Positions 8,003 to 16,251 of a stretch of DNA of 64,000 bases are shown here, piece after piece; the stretch's first letter is position 1; each line of letters begins with the position of its first letter. The notes beneath the pieces are model-generated. The model did no database searches. It was not told the origin of the DNA and was given only the letters and a program-made list of their open reading frames with translations. The position numbers and the translations under genes are program-made. Where the stretch lies: assembly GCF_000210915.2 (NCBI RefSeq), contig NC_016620.1, positions 372,001-436,000 of the forward strand, read 5' to 3'. The stretch comes from Halobacteriovorax marinus SJ. GTDB lineage: Bacteria; Bdellovibrionota; Bacteriovoracia; Bacteriovoracales; Bacteriovoracaceae.

Positions 8003-9690
8003 ACAGTGAGTCTAATACATTAATCTTGGGGACAATTGAGAGTGGAGAATCCACTTTGGGAAAAGTACCCTTTGCTACATGGAGCCTCATCAATAACTCA
8101 AACAATAGTGGTTTCGACGATATAAAGTTTCCAAACGATCCCTTATCTACCCATTCGAACTTTGAAGCGATAGAAAAAAGTTATAATGAATATTATAAAT
8201 ATTACTTTCCTAGGGTAGTGTCATACCTGAATAAGATAAATGATACAAATTTATCGGCAAAGTACTGGAGTGTTATTATAGCTCCCTGGTTGTCGTGCTT
8301 AATTCAGACTGTCTTAGAGAGAAATATGAGACTTTCTATTCTTTTTGAAGAGCATGGGAAATCGAACCTTAAATTGAATGGAATAAACTTTCTAAATGAA
8401 GAAAGTCTTTTTGAAGACTCTTATGATTTCCAGGTTAATGGAATGAGGAACCCATACTTTCAAGAGTGGATCTTGAGTAGACTAATCGAATTGAGATGTA
8501 AGGAAGTTCCTAAAGGGTGGCATTTAGTTAAAAAAAGCATTCCTTTTAAAAAATTAAAGATACAGTCCTCTGATGGAATCAAAGAAAAATCCAAATTCTT
8601 TATAAAGAATCTTTTTTCGATCTATGGAGTAAAAGGCATATCATTTTTCGATAATTTGAAATTTAGCCTGACACTTTTACTCTCGAGAAAGAAAAGTATT
8701 AAGGAAACATTGTTTGAAAGTAGCCGTATTGATGGATTAGACCTTTGGAGTCTTATCTTATGCTCTATGCCTAGAAGGTACAAAACGATTTCAAGTCGAA
8801 GGAATTTGTTATCAGGTATCTTTTTGAAGAAAGCAATTATTGTCAGTGGAACTCAACTCTATACTGAGGATAAACAAAAAGAATACTTTGCTGATTTTGT
8901 AGAGGCCGGCGGGATGCTATATAGTGTTCAACATGGCTCTCACTATGGGTACATAAAGTACTATACTTACTGTAATGAGGTTGAGTATAAGCATGATGGG
9001 TTCATAACATGGGGATGGAAAAAGCAAGGACATTATCAAGGTCGATTTATCCCATTGAAGAGTCCTCAGATTTCGGAATTTTCTAAATCTGTAAAAGAAG
9101 AGAAAAGTAATGATATTGTTTTCATTGGAACTGCAATGCCTGCTTGCTTTGACAATATCATGAGCATTACACAGTCAAATAAATACCTATTTTATAGGAA
9201 AGATAAAATTTCCTTTCTAAGGTCACTAGATAGTAACGTTTTTAAAAACCTCTATTATAGGCCTTATTTTAATTTTGAATACTTGTATGCAGATGAAGAA
9301 TATGTAAAAAGAAATGTTCCTTCTATTGAAATACTGAAGGGAGATTTACACTCTAAGTTAACTGATTCTAAGTTAGTGATTATGGATAACCCTGGAACAA
9401 CACTTAATTTATGCATGGGAGCAAATATTCCAACTCTTTGTTTTTGGGAAGAAGGGGATTATATTTATACGAGCGATGGGAAGAGGTTGTTTGAGAGCTT
9501 AGTTCAAGCGGAAATCCTGTTTCACTGTCCTAAGAAGGCAGCAGAAAAAGTAAATGAGATAAATGACGATATTCAAAAATGGTGGCTTTCTGAGACTGTT
9601 CAGAAAGCAAGAGCGGACTGGGTGGATGAGTACGCTTTACTAGGTTCTGATTGGAGATCGGACTGGATGGAGTTTTGTAAGAAAATATGA
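7999..9690 (+). CDS. LIC12162-type putative transferase
   Basis: A 563-residue protein with the shape of the LIC12162 family: the opening TLILGTIES, a middle stretch on an aged Rossmann core with VQHGSHYGYI and GFITWGWKK, and late MDNPGTTLNLCMGANIPTLCFW, which looks like the nucleotide-binding end of a GT-B enzyme. Members are found beside nonulosonic acid genes and are presumed to transfer such sugars; no catalytic residues are assigned here. The start is a TTG at 7999 overlapping the pseG stop, with GAGGAA about 10 bp before it; no ATG or GTG in frame gives a full-length N-terminus. The role in pseudaminic acid transfer is inference. Confidence 0.78.
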   Translation: MNSESNTLILGTIESGESTLGKVPFATWSLINNSNNSGFDDIKFPNDPLSTHSNFEAIEKSYNEYYKYYFPRVVSYLNKINDTNLSAKYWSVIIAPWLSCLIQTVLERNMRLSILFEEHGKSNLKLNGINFLNEESLFEDSYDFQVNGMRNPYFQEWILSRLIELRCKEVPKGWHLVKKSIPFKKLKIQSSDGIKEKSKFFIKNLFSIYGVKGISFFDNLKFSLTLLLSRKKSIKETLFESSRIDGLDLWSLILCSMPRRYKTISSRRNLLSGIFLKKAIIVSGTQLYTEDKQKEYFADFVEAGGMLYSVQHGSHYGYIKYYTYCNEVEYKHDGFITWGWKKQGHYQGRFIPLKSPQISEFSKSVKEEKSNDIVFIGTAMPACFDNIMSITQSNKYLFYRKDKISFLRSLDSNVFKNLYYRPYFNFEYLYADEEYVKRNVPSIEILKGDLHSKLTDSKLVIMDNPGTTLNLCMGANIPTLCFWEEGDYIYTSDGKRLFESLVQAEILFHCPKKAAEKVNEINDDIQKWWLSETVQKARADWVDEYALLGSDWRSDWMEFCKKI

Positions 9691-11231
9691 AGACTAGCTA
9701 TTTAAGTAACTATATTAAGCTGTATTTCTGGCAAATTATTGCAATCGTCCTAAACTTTGTGTCAATGTTTATCGTTTTACCTTACTTATCGAGTAATAAG
9801 GTTATATTTGGAATTTATTCTCTTTGCTTATCTTTTAATATTTTTCTAAGTTATGCTGACTTAGGCTTTATTGGTGCTGGATTTAAGTATGCAAGTGAAG
9901 CTTTTGCTAGAAAAGATAAAGAAGGTGAGCTGGAAGTTATTGGCTTTACAACTTTTATTTTACTTATTGCTGTTTGTATTTTCTCAGCAGTAATGCTCAT
10001 GGGGGCATTTGATCCTTCTCTTTTAATTTCTGATATAGGTAACGGCTCTGAAATAGATATAGCAAAGAGTATGTTCTTTATTCTATCTCTATTTTCAATA
10101 ACTACAGTATTGCAAAGAGTGTTGCAGTTTATCTATGGGGTTAGGGTTGAGGACTTCATTGTTAGAAAAATTAATATTCTAGGGCATATTGCAAAAATTT
10201 CATCTGTATTCTACTTCTTTAGAGAAGGTTCCTATAATATTATAGGATATTATCTATTCTTCCAGGTTGTTAATCTTTTATGTGCCCTAATTGGCCTTGT
10301 GGTAGCACGGAGAATTTATTCACTAGATCTAAAGAAGCTGGTTAAGAATATTAGATTCTCATGGCCTGTTTTTTATAAGGTTAAGTCTCTTGCGCTTACT
10401 TCTTTCATTATGTCTGCTCTCTGGATTGCTTATTATGAAATAGATTCCCCTGTTATTGCTAAATTTTATGGAGCGAATAAGCTTGCATATTATGCGATAG
10501 GTTTAAGTTTACTTTCCTTTCTACGATCAATATTTGGTATATTATATTCCCCTTTTTCTGCTAGGTTTAATCATTTTTTAGGGCTTAGGGATGAAGAGGG
10601 GTTAAAAAGATTTTACTATAATACAATAGTTTACCTTCTGCCGATGAGTGTATTTTCTGTTTTAACAATTACCATACTGATGGAGAATATAGTATTTACT
10701 TGGGTTGGACAGCAATACTCTGAGTCTATTGTAACGGCTCAGTTACTAATTTTGACATTCTTATTTGCTTTTAATAATTATCCGGCGGGAATTCTTCTTA
10801 TGGGAAAAGAGAAGAATAATGAGCTTAGAATTGTTAACTTATTTATTGCAGTAGCTTTTTGGCTAATTATTTTGTTACTCAATAATCAATATGACTATCA
10901 GTCCTTTGCGATATCAAAGTTGATAGTCTTTAGTGTGTCTACAGTGTTTTATGTGTACTTTACGAGAGATTATATATTTGGAGCTAATAAATATATTAAA
11001 GAGATTATAGTTCCAATGTTTGTAGGTGCAATTACGACTTCTGTTGTAGCCTATTACTTCTCATTGATATTGCCGGTGGGGCAAAGCAAAGCAAATTTAT
11101 TCTTAGTTGCTGCTGCTTGTGCTATTTGCTGCTTTTGTGGGCTGTTGAGCTACTTTGTAAGCAATAGTAAGTTTAGAAAAGATATAGTGTCTACTGTAAA
11201 AGAGACTAACTATTTTAAAACTTCTAAGTGA
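9687..11231 (+). CDS. wzx: Wzx-like polysaccharide flippase (MOP superfamily)
   Basis: A 514-aa integral membrane protein with about a dozen hydrophobic segments spread over its whole length, the layout of O-antigen/capsule flippases of the MOP/MATE superfamily. The N-terminal SNYIKLYFWQIIAIVLNFVS and the early YLSSNKVIFGIYSLCLS resemble Wzx openings. It is the last gene of the pseudaminic acid operon and starts by ATGA overlap with the LIC12162-type gene. Expected job: moving Und-PP-linked repeat units across the inner membrane. Its last 22 bp overlap antisense with the convergent methyltransferase gene. Flippases diverge fast, so the exact substrate cannot be read. Confidence 0.85.
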   Translation: MKTSYLSNYIKLYFWQIIAIVLNFVSMFIVLPYLSSNKVIFGIYSLCLSFNIFLSYADLGFIGAGFKYASEAFARKDKEGELEVIGFTTFILLIAVCIFSAVMLMGAFDPSLLISDIGNGSEIDIAKSMFFILSLFSITTVLQRVLQFIYGVRVEDFIVRKINILGHIAKISSVFYFFREGSYNIIGYYLFFQVVNLLCALIGLVVARRIYSLDLKKLVKNIRFSWPVFYKVKSLALTSFIMSALWIAYYEIDSPVIAKFYGANKLAYYAIGLSLLSFLRSIFGILYSPFSARFNHFLGLRDEEGLKRFYYNTIVYLLPMSVFSVLTITILMENIVFTWVGQQYSESIVTAQLLILTFLFAFNNYPAGILLMGKEKNNELRIVNLFIAVAFWLIILLLNNQYDYQSFAISKLIVFSVSTVFYVYFTRDYIFGANKYIKEIIVPMFVGAITTSVVAYYFSLILPVGQSKANLFLVAAACAICCFCGLLSYFVSNSKFRKDIVSTVKETNYFKTSK

Positions 11232-11746
11232 AATGTTAAGGAGTTTAGCGGATATAAATGAGATAATTTATGCTCATAGATTCGTGTATGCTTTTCTGCA
11301 AACTTTATCATTAACTTGTGCCATGGTTTTATTCCAGGCCTTTTCCATTCTCTATCAAACTCAACGTTTTTTACACGAATTGTACTTTTAGAGTAACAAT
11401 ACTTCTTAAAATAATCATGGTCTGGGTCAAAATAATTAAACCACTCCGCAGTAAAGAGGTTTTTATGAGTTGGGTCTATTGCTGAGTAAAGGCTTCTAAA
11501 ATATGGAACTCCAACATGTATTGTTGCTCCAGCCTTCGAAATTCTAAATAACTCATTTACACAATCAAATGGGGAGTCTAAATGCTCCAGTACCTGATCC
11601 ATCCAAATTTCTTCAATCGCGTTGTCTTCAAAAGGATATGGGAAAACATTCAAGTCATGAACGACATCAACATTCTCTAGTTGTAAGCAATCCACTCCAG
11701 TATATCCAATTCTCTTAGAGTTTCCGCACCCAATATCTAGCTTCAT
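11210..11746 (-). CDS. Class I SAM-dependent methyltransferase
   Basis: A short (178 aa) methyltransferase of the type common in glycan clusters. Motif I is MKLDIGCGNSKRIGYTGVD, which binds SAM; an acidic loop follows, then DQVLEHLDSP, the Methyltransf_11-like post-motif, and GATIHVGVPYFRSL. It stands alone on the minus strand between two plus-strand operons. A strong Shine-Dalgarno (GAGGGAAGT) directly precedes the ATG. Its 3' end overlaps the wzx 3' end by 22 bp. The substrate is probably a sugar or glycan end group; this is context only. Confidence 0.85.
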   Translation of the reverse strand: MKLDIGCGNSKRIGYTGVDCLQLENVDVVHDLNVFPYPFEDNAIEEIWMDQVLEHLDSPFDCVNELFRISKAGATIHVGVPYFRSLYSAIDPTHKNLFTAEWFNYFDPDHDYFKKYCYSKSTIRVKNVEFDREWKRPGIKPWHKLMIKFAEKHTRIYEHKLSHLYPLNSLTFHLEVLK

Positions 11747-11771
11747 ACTTCCCTCTTTGTCATTTAAGACA

Positions 11772-11777
11772 ATTATA
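11772..11777 (-). promoter_or_regulatory. Putative -10 box (TATAAT) for the methyltransferase gene
   Basis: A perfect TATAAT on the minus strand about 25 bp before the methyltransferase ATG. It leaves a short leader that contains the GAGGGAAG ribosome binding site. No good -35 was found at the usual distance. Confidence 0.4.
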
Positions 11778-11831
11778 CTGAAAATTATAAATATGTCTTG
11801 TTACTTTCTGGAATAAATAGCTTTAAGTGTC

Positions 11832-11837
11832 TATAAT
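11832..11837 (+). promoter_or_regulatory. Putative -10 box (TATAAT), leaderless geometry
   Basis: A perfect TATAAT ends 7 bp before the ATG at 11845, and there is no Shine-Dalgarno. Transcription from it would begin at or next to the start codon. The -35 region is weak (around 11808-11814). The gene is the first of its operon, so a promoter must lie in the roughly 100 bp before it. Confidence 0.4.
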
Positions 11838-11844
11838 TTACCAT

Positions 11845-12777
11845 ATGGAAAATACTAAAAAACGAACACTTGTTATTGGTGGTAGTGGCTTTATTGGAAC
11901 TCACACTGTCAACTCTCTGCTTGACCAGGATCACCAGGTTGGAGTTATTTCGCGAAGCATAGGTATCCATAACAATGTTGAATATTATTGCGGAAATATT
12001 TTAGACGAGGATTTTTTATCTCAGTCTATTTCTGACTTTGATCCAAACTTTGTCATTCATCTTGCCGGTTCAAAAAATAGGTCTATTCAAATTGATGACT
12101 TTAAAAGTGATATTAATACAAACTTAAATGGGACATTAAATATTTTTGGATGTTTAATTTCTCTAAAGTCTCTAGAGCAAGTGATTGTTGTAGGTTCTAC
12201 AGAAGAGTATGGAGATGCAGAATCGGTCCCTTTTGTAGAAAGTATGAATGAAACTCCGATTAGTAGTTATTCCTTTTCTAAAACTTGTACTAAGTACCTG
12301 GCAGAAACTTTTGCTCGAGTTTACGGCTTACCTGTAGCCTATGTAAGGCCTTCCATTGCTTATGGACCAAGGCAAAACCCTGATATGTTTATTTCTTCAC
12401 TTTGTACGACTCTTCTAAAAGGAGAGAGGTTTCAGATGAGCTCTGGGGAGCAAAGAAGAGATTTTATATATATTGATGATTTAGTAGAGCTGTTTATGGC
12501 AATAATTAACTTCAATTCTCCTGTGACAGGAACTTTTAATGCAGGAGGTGGTTCTAGTGTGCAGATTAAGAAAATTGCAATGATGATTGCTGATAAATTA
12601 TCTAGTGAGAGCTTAATTGATATTGGGCATATTAAAACGAGAGCATTAGAAAGCGATGAACATTTATTAGATAATTCAAAAGCGTCCTCTCTTTTAAATT
12701 GGAATCCTACGACTTCCCTAGAGGAAGGTATTAGTAAAACAGTAGAATTCTTTAGTAAGAGTACTCATGAAGAGTAA
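11845..12777 (+). CDS. NAD-dependent epimerase/dehydratase (extended SDR)
   Basis: A 310-residue extended short-chain dehydrogenase acting on a nucleotide sugar. It has the NAD-binding TLVIGGSGFIGTH at the N-terminus, VIHLAG, a catalytic Ser/Thr region VVGSTEEYGD, the YSFSK catalytic Tyr and Lys, then VRPSIAYGPRQNP and RDFIYIDDLVEL. The start is taken as ATG 11845; a GTG at 11827 is in frame but the TATAAT box lies between the two. It begins an operon (11845-16251) of sugar-tailoring and transferase genes. It could be a 4-epimerase, a 4,6-dehydratase or a 4-reductase; the sequence does not decide. Confidence 0.87.
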   Translation: MENTKKRTLVIGGSGFIGTHTVNSLLDQDHQVGVISRSIGIHNNVEYYCGNILDEDFLSQSISDFDPNFVIHLAGSKNRSIQIDDFKSDINTNLNGTLNIFGCLISLKSLEQVIVVGSTEEYGDAESVPFVESMNETPISSYSFSKTCTKYLAETFARVYGLPVAYVRPSIAYGPRQNPDMFISSLCTTLLKGERFQMSSGEQRRDFIYIDDLVELFMAIINFNSPVTGTFNAGGGSSVQIKKIAMMIADKLSSESLIDIGHIKTRALESDEHLLDNSKASSLLNWNPTTSLEEGISKTVEFFSKSTHEE

Positions 12778-14008
12778 TTTACACTATCATTCAGATTGCC
12801 CTTTTTTTGGTGGTTGTGAGAATATGATTGCTAATTTCTTAAATAGTGATCAAATACACGATCAATTTAGTGTAAGTTTCACATATAGAAAGTCGGCTAG
12901 GTATGAAGCAGGACTTAGGCAGAGAGTAGAGAAAAATATTCTGAAAAAAGGATTAATACTATTCTGTTGGCCATCGTACTTAGGTTGGATTAACTCTAAA
13001 TTCCCTAGTATTATATCCTTGATAATTAAAGGGGTTTCCCTTTTACTTCAATTTAAAACTATTTTCTTCTTAATTGATATTTTTATTCTTTATTTTACCT
13101 TTAGAAAAAGAAATATAGACATTCTGCACATTAATAATGGAGGATTTCCTGCTGCAACATCTGCTAACTCTGCTGTTATTGCAGCAAAAATGCTTGGAAT
13201 AGAAAAAATATTTTATGTTGTGAATAATATTGCTTCACCATATTCAAAAATAGATAGAATATTTGATTGGCCAATTGATTACCTTGTAAAAAAGAGTACT
13301 ACAAAGTTTATAACTGGATCTAGGTATGCTGGAAAAGAATTAGTAAAAGTATTAGAACTTCAGACTGAGCAATATTCTACTATTAATAATGGGATTTCAC
13401 ATCGTCCTCTAAGTGAAAGTCGAGAAGAGGTTTTAGAACGGTTAGGTATTCCTACTACAAGAGTTATTGTAGGTATCGTAGCAAATCTCGAAAAAAGGAA
13501 AGGACATAAGTACTTACTTTTGGCATTTGCAGAGATTATTAAAAAAGTTGAGAATGCTTTTCTTATAATTGAGGGTGATGGAGAGGAATTAAACAATATA
13601 CAAAAAGATATTGAAAATTTAAATTTAAAGAATTTCACACTTCTCATTAAAAGAGAGGAAAGAATTTTTAACTTAATAAATGCATTTGATGTACTAGTGC
13701 TGCCTTCCATTTATAATGAAGACTTTCCTAATATTATTATCGAAGCAATGAGCCTCGAAAAGCCCGTTGTGGCCACAAGAATAGCAGGGATTCCAGAGCA
13801 AATTGACCAAGATAAAACAGGTCTAATTGTAAAACCTAAAGATGTAGAAGAGCTAACATCGTCTCTTAGTTCTTTGATATATGATAGAGAGATGAGAGAG
13901 AAGATGGGGCAGTTCGGAAAAGTTAAATTTGAACAAAAATATGAAGTAAATGTTTCTATAAGTAATTATATTGATTTATATACGAATCAGAATTTGGAGT
14001 TAATATGA
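12767..14008 (+). CDS. Family 4 glycosyltransferase (GT4)
   Basis: A 413-aa GT-B retaining glycosyltransferase. The C-terminal half carries the GT4 signature: VGIVANLEKRKGHKYLL, then a donor-binding E-x7-E type segment in NEDFPNIIIEAMSLEKPVVATRIAGIPE. The N-terminal half has the acceptor-side loop and HINNGGFPAATSA, plus a hydrophobic stretch (about residues 78-105) that may touch the membrane. It starts inside the end of the preceding SDR gene (11 bp overlap) and overlaps the next gene as ATGA. The sugar it transfers is not readable. Confidence 0.88.
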   Translation: MKSNLHYHSDCPFFGGCENMIANFLNSDQIHDQFSVSFTYRKSARYEAGLRQRVEKNILKKGLILFCWPSYLGWINSKFPSIISLIIKGVSLLLQFKTIFFLIDIFILYFTFRKRNIDILHINNGGFPAATSANSAVIAAKMLGIEKIFYVVNNIASPYSKIDRIFDWPIDYLVKKSTTKFITGSRYAGKELVKVLELQTEQYSTINNGISHRPLSESREEVLERLGIPTTRVIVGIVANLEKRKGHKYLLLAFAEIIKKVENAFLIIEGDGEELNNIQKDIENLNLKNFTLLIKREERIFNLINAFDVLVLPSIYNEDFPNIIIEAMSLEKPVVATRIAGIPEQIDQDKTGLIVKPKDVEELTSSLSSLIYDREMREKMGQFGKVKFEQKYEVNVSISNYIDLYTNQNLELI

Positions 14009-14442
14009 TAGAAGGCGTTAAGATAACACCATTAAAAACTATAGCTGACGATAGAGGAAAGATAATGCATATGCTCAGAAGTGATGCTGAGCACTTTTCT
14101 AAGTTTGGAGAAGTCTATTTTTCTTTTGTAAATAATGGCGTGATTAAGGCCTGGCATTACCATAAGGAAATGACTATTAATTATGCTGTCCCTGTAGGAA
14201 AAATAGATTTCGTCTTATATGATTCAAGAGAAGAGAGTTCCACTTTTGGGGAGACACAGGTTATAACGATGAGCCCTGAGGACTACTTCTTAGTGACAGT
14301 ACCACCTAGAGTTTGGAATGGTTTTAAAGGCTTGAGTACTGAGCCAGCTATGGTTGTTAATTGTACAGATATACCACATCGTGGCGATGAAATTGAGAGG
14401 TTAGACTTTAATACAGATAAAATTCCATTCAAGTGGGACTAA
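14005..14442 (+). CDS. RmlC-like cupin (dTDP-4-dehydrorhamnose 3,5-epimerase family)
   Basis: A 145-aa cupin that resembles the RmlC/WbpE-side epimerase family: TIADDRGKIMHMLR near the N-terminus, EVYFSFVNNGVIKAWHYHKE containing the His pair of the active site, and VPPRVWNGFKGL. It probably epimerises or isomerises a 4-keto nucleotide sugar. It lies between a GT4 and an SDR gene with 4-bp overlap and 3-bp spacing, so the three are co-expressed and it likely works with one of the flanking SDR enzymes. No separate dTDP-rhamnose genes (rmlA, rmlB, rmlD) were recognised, so classical rhamnose synthesis is not implied. Confidence 0.82.
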   Translation: MIEGVKITPLKTIADDRGKIMHMLRSDAEHFSKFGEVYFSFVNNGVIKAWHYHKEMTINYAVPVGKIDFVLYDSREESSTFGETQVITMSPEDYFLVTVPPRVWNGFKGLSTEPAMVVNCTDIPHRGDEIERLDFNTDKIPFKWD

Positions 14443-14445
14443 ATT

Positions 14446-15372
14446 GTGAAAATTCTTGTAACTGGAGGAGAAGGATATGTTGGAGGTAGAGTTACCAGCT
14501 ATCTGAGAAAAAGTAGTAAGTTTGAAGTAGTTACAACTTCTACTAATAAAGATTCCTCCAACTCTATTTATTTTGATTTGTGTGATGACTCTAACCTTTT
14601 TGATAAAGTCAGAGATGTAGATACACTTGTTCATCTGGCAAGTGTTAATGAAGTGGTGTGTGCACAGGATCCAGAAAAGGCTTTGAATGTTAATACTCTC
14701 GGTAGTTTTAAACTAATTAGAGATGCGATCGAAGCTGGGGTAAGAAGAATAATTTACTTTTCAACTGCACATGTTTATATGTCTCCTCTTGTAGGTAATA
14801 TCTTCGAAGAAACAGCTACTCGTTCTACTCACCCCTATTCTTATACACATAAGTTTGTAGAAGATTACCTTTTTACAGCTCATGATAAGGGAGATGTGGA
14901 AGCCGTTGTTCTGAGATTGACGAACTCATTCGGTGCACCAGAAAAAAAGTCTGTTAATAGATGGACATTACTAGTAAATGACCTATGTAAAAAAGTTGTT
15001 CATACTAAAGAGCTCCACCTTAAAAGCTCAGGTGTACAGAAGAGGGACTTTATAACGCTTACTGATGTTTCAAGAGCTGTTGAACATTTCGTAAACTTAG
15101 ATATAGATAAAATTGAAAATGGACTATTTAACCTCGGAGGGGAGAACTCGATGAGGGTAATAGATATGACTACTTTTATTCAAGAACGATGTGAAGCTGT
15201 ACTTGGGTTTAAGCCTGAAATAATAACTCCCAGTTTGAATAGTGATGAAGCTAGTGAAGAGCTAAATATCTCAATAGAAAAACTCAAAAAGACAGGCTTT
15301 AGACTAGAAAATAATATTAAAGAGGAGATAGATAGAATGCTACTTTTTTGTAAAGATAATTTTAAAGAGTAG
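14446..15372 (+). CDS. NAD-dependent epimerase/reductase (SDR) with altered YxxxK motif
   Basis: A 308-aa extended SDR beginning with a GTG. The Rossmann loop is LVTGGEGYVGGRV, followed by TLVHLAS and FSTAHVYMSP. The catalytic region reads HPYSYTHKFVEDY, so Tyr and Lys are not in the usual Tyr-x-x-x-Lys register: there are four residues between the first Tyr and Lys and two between the second Tyr and Lys. RLTNSFGAP and RDFITLTDVSRAV are otherwise typical. It probably reduces or epimerises the cupin product. Either a subfamily variant of the motif or lost activity is possible; the intact frame and tight spacing favour a working gene. Confidence 0.82.
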   Translation: MKILVTGGEGYVGGRVTSYLRKSSKFEVVTTSTNKDSSNSIYFDLCDDSNLFDKVRDVDTLVHLASVNEVVCAQDPEKALNVNTLGSFKLIRDAIEAGVRRIIYFSTAHVYMSPLVGNIFEETATRSTHPYSYTHKFVEDYLFTAHDKGDVEAVVLRLTNSFGAPEKKSVNRWTLLVNDLCKKVVHTKELHLKSSGVQKRDFITLTDVSRAVEHFVNLDIDKIENGLFNLGGENSMRVIDMTTFIQERCEAVLGFKPEIITPSLNSDEASEELNISIEKLKKTGFRLENNIKEEIDRMLLFCKDNFKE

Positions 15373-15378
15373 GATCCA

Positions 15379-16251
15379 ATGGCCATTGTTTCAATTATAA
15401 TTCCAACATACAATCATGCCCACCTTATTTCAAGATGCCTTACTTCTTTAATTTCCCAGTCCTTTTCTGATTGGGAGGCGATAGTTGTGAATAACTTCTC
15501 TTCGGACAACACTATTGATGTTGTAAATAGCTTTCAGGACCCTAGAATTAAAATTATTAACTTTAATAATAATGGAGTTATTGGAGCAAGTCGTAATAAA
15601 GGGTTAGAGGAGGCCAGTGGAGAGTATATTTCATTTCTTGATAGTGATGATTTTTGGAAAAAAGATAAGCTTGAGATTTGTGTTTTGAAACTAATTGATG
15701 GAGCAGATATTGTTTATCATCCAATGGAAATATACACTTCGAAAGGAGAGTCAGGGGAAGTAAAGTACTCTAGAAAGCTCTCAAGGCCTGTTTTTAATGA
15801 TTTTATGTTACATGGAAATGAAATCATCAATTCGAGTGTCGTGATAAAGTCATCTATAATAAAGAAAGCAGGAGGATTGAGTAACTCAAAGAAACTTTTT
15901 GGAGTCGAAGACTATGACTTGTGGATAAGAGTTTCAAGAGTGACTGAAAAATTTGAATTTATAGATATGTGTTTAGGTTACTATTGGGTAGGAGAAGGGA
16001 ATAACTCAAATCCTTCTCCTGAGTATATTGAAAGATATAAATTTTTATATTCACAATACTCTGCATTTGTCCCTTCTGAATTAACTTCAAAGCATAAAGC
16101 ATTTGTTCAATATGAGATTACAAGACAGGCTCACAAGTGCGGAGAACTTCAAAGTTCACGAGTATACTTCGAAATTTTTTATAGATTAGATACATTAAAG
16201 CAAAAGTTGAAGGCCTTCTACTTCGGACTTAAATTGTCCCTAGGTTTTTAA
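15379..16251 (+). CDS. Family 2 glycosyltransferase (GT2)
   Basis: A 290-aa inverting GT-A glycosyltransferase. It opens with VSIIIPTYNHAHLISRCLTS and has the donor-binding SDNTIDVV and the metal-binding DSDDFW; VEDYDLWIRVS near residue 180 supplies the likely base. It is the last gene of the operon starting at 11845 and has AGGATCC just before the ATG. The 3' end overlaps the convergent flippase gene by 23 bp. The sugar is unknown. Confidence 0.88.
   Translation: MAIVSIIIPTYNHAHLISRCLTSLISQSFSDWEAIVVNNFSSDNTIDVVNSFQDPRIKIINFNNNGVIGASRNKGLEEASGEYISFLDSDDFWKKDKLEICVLKLIDGADIVYHPMEIYTSKGESGEVKYSRKLSRPVFNDFMLHGNEIINSSVVIKSSIIKKAGGLSNSKKLFGVEDYDLWIRVSRVTEKFEFIDMCLGYYWVGEGNNSNPSPEYIERYKFLYSQYSAFVPSELTSKHKAFVQYEITRQAHKCGELQSSRVYFEIFYRLDTLKQKLKAFYFGLKLSLGF

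Noticed and set aside
13360-13710. 116-residue minus-strand frame inside the GT4 gene
   Set aside because: It is a shadow of the GT4 coding strand, without ribosome site or recognisable domain.
14005-14442. The cupin as a true RmlC of dTDP-rhamnose synthesis
   Set aside because: No rmlA, rmlB or rmlD were recognised in the window, so only the family, not the pathway, can be supported.
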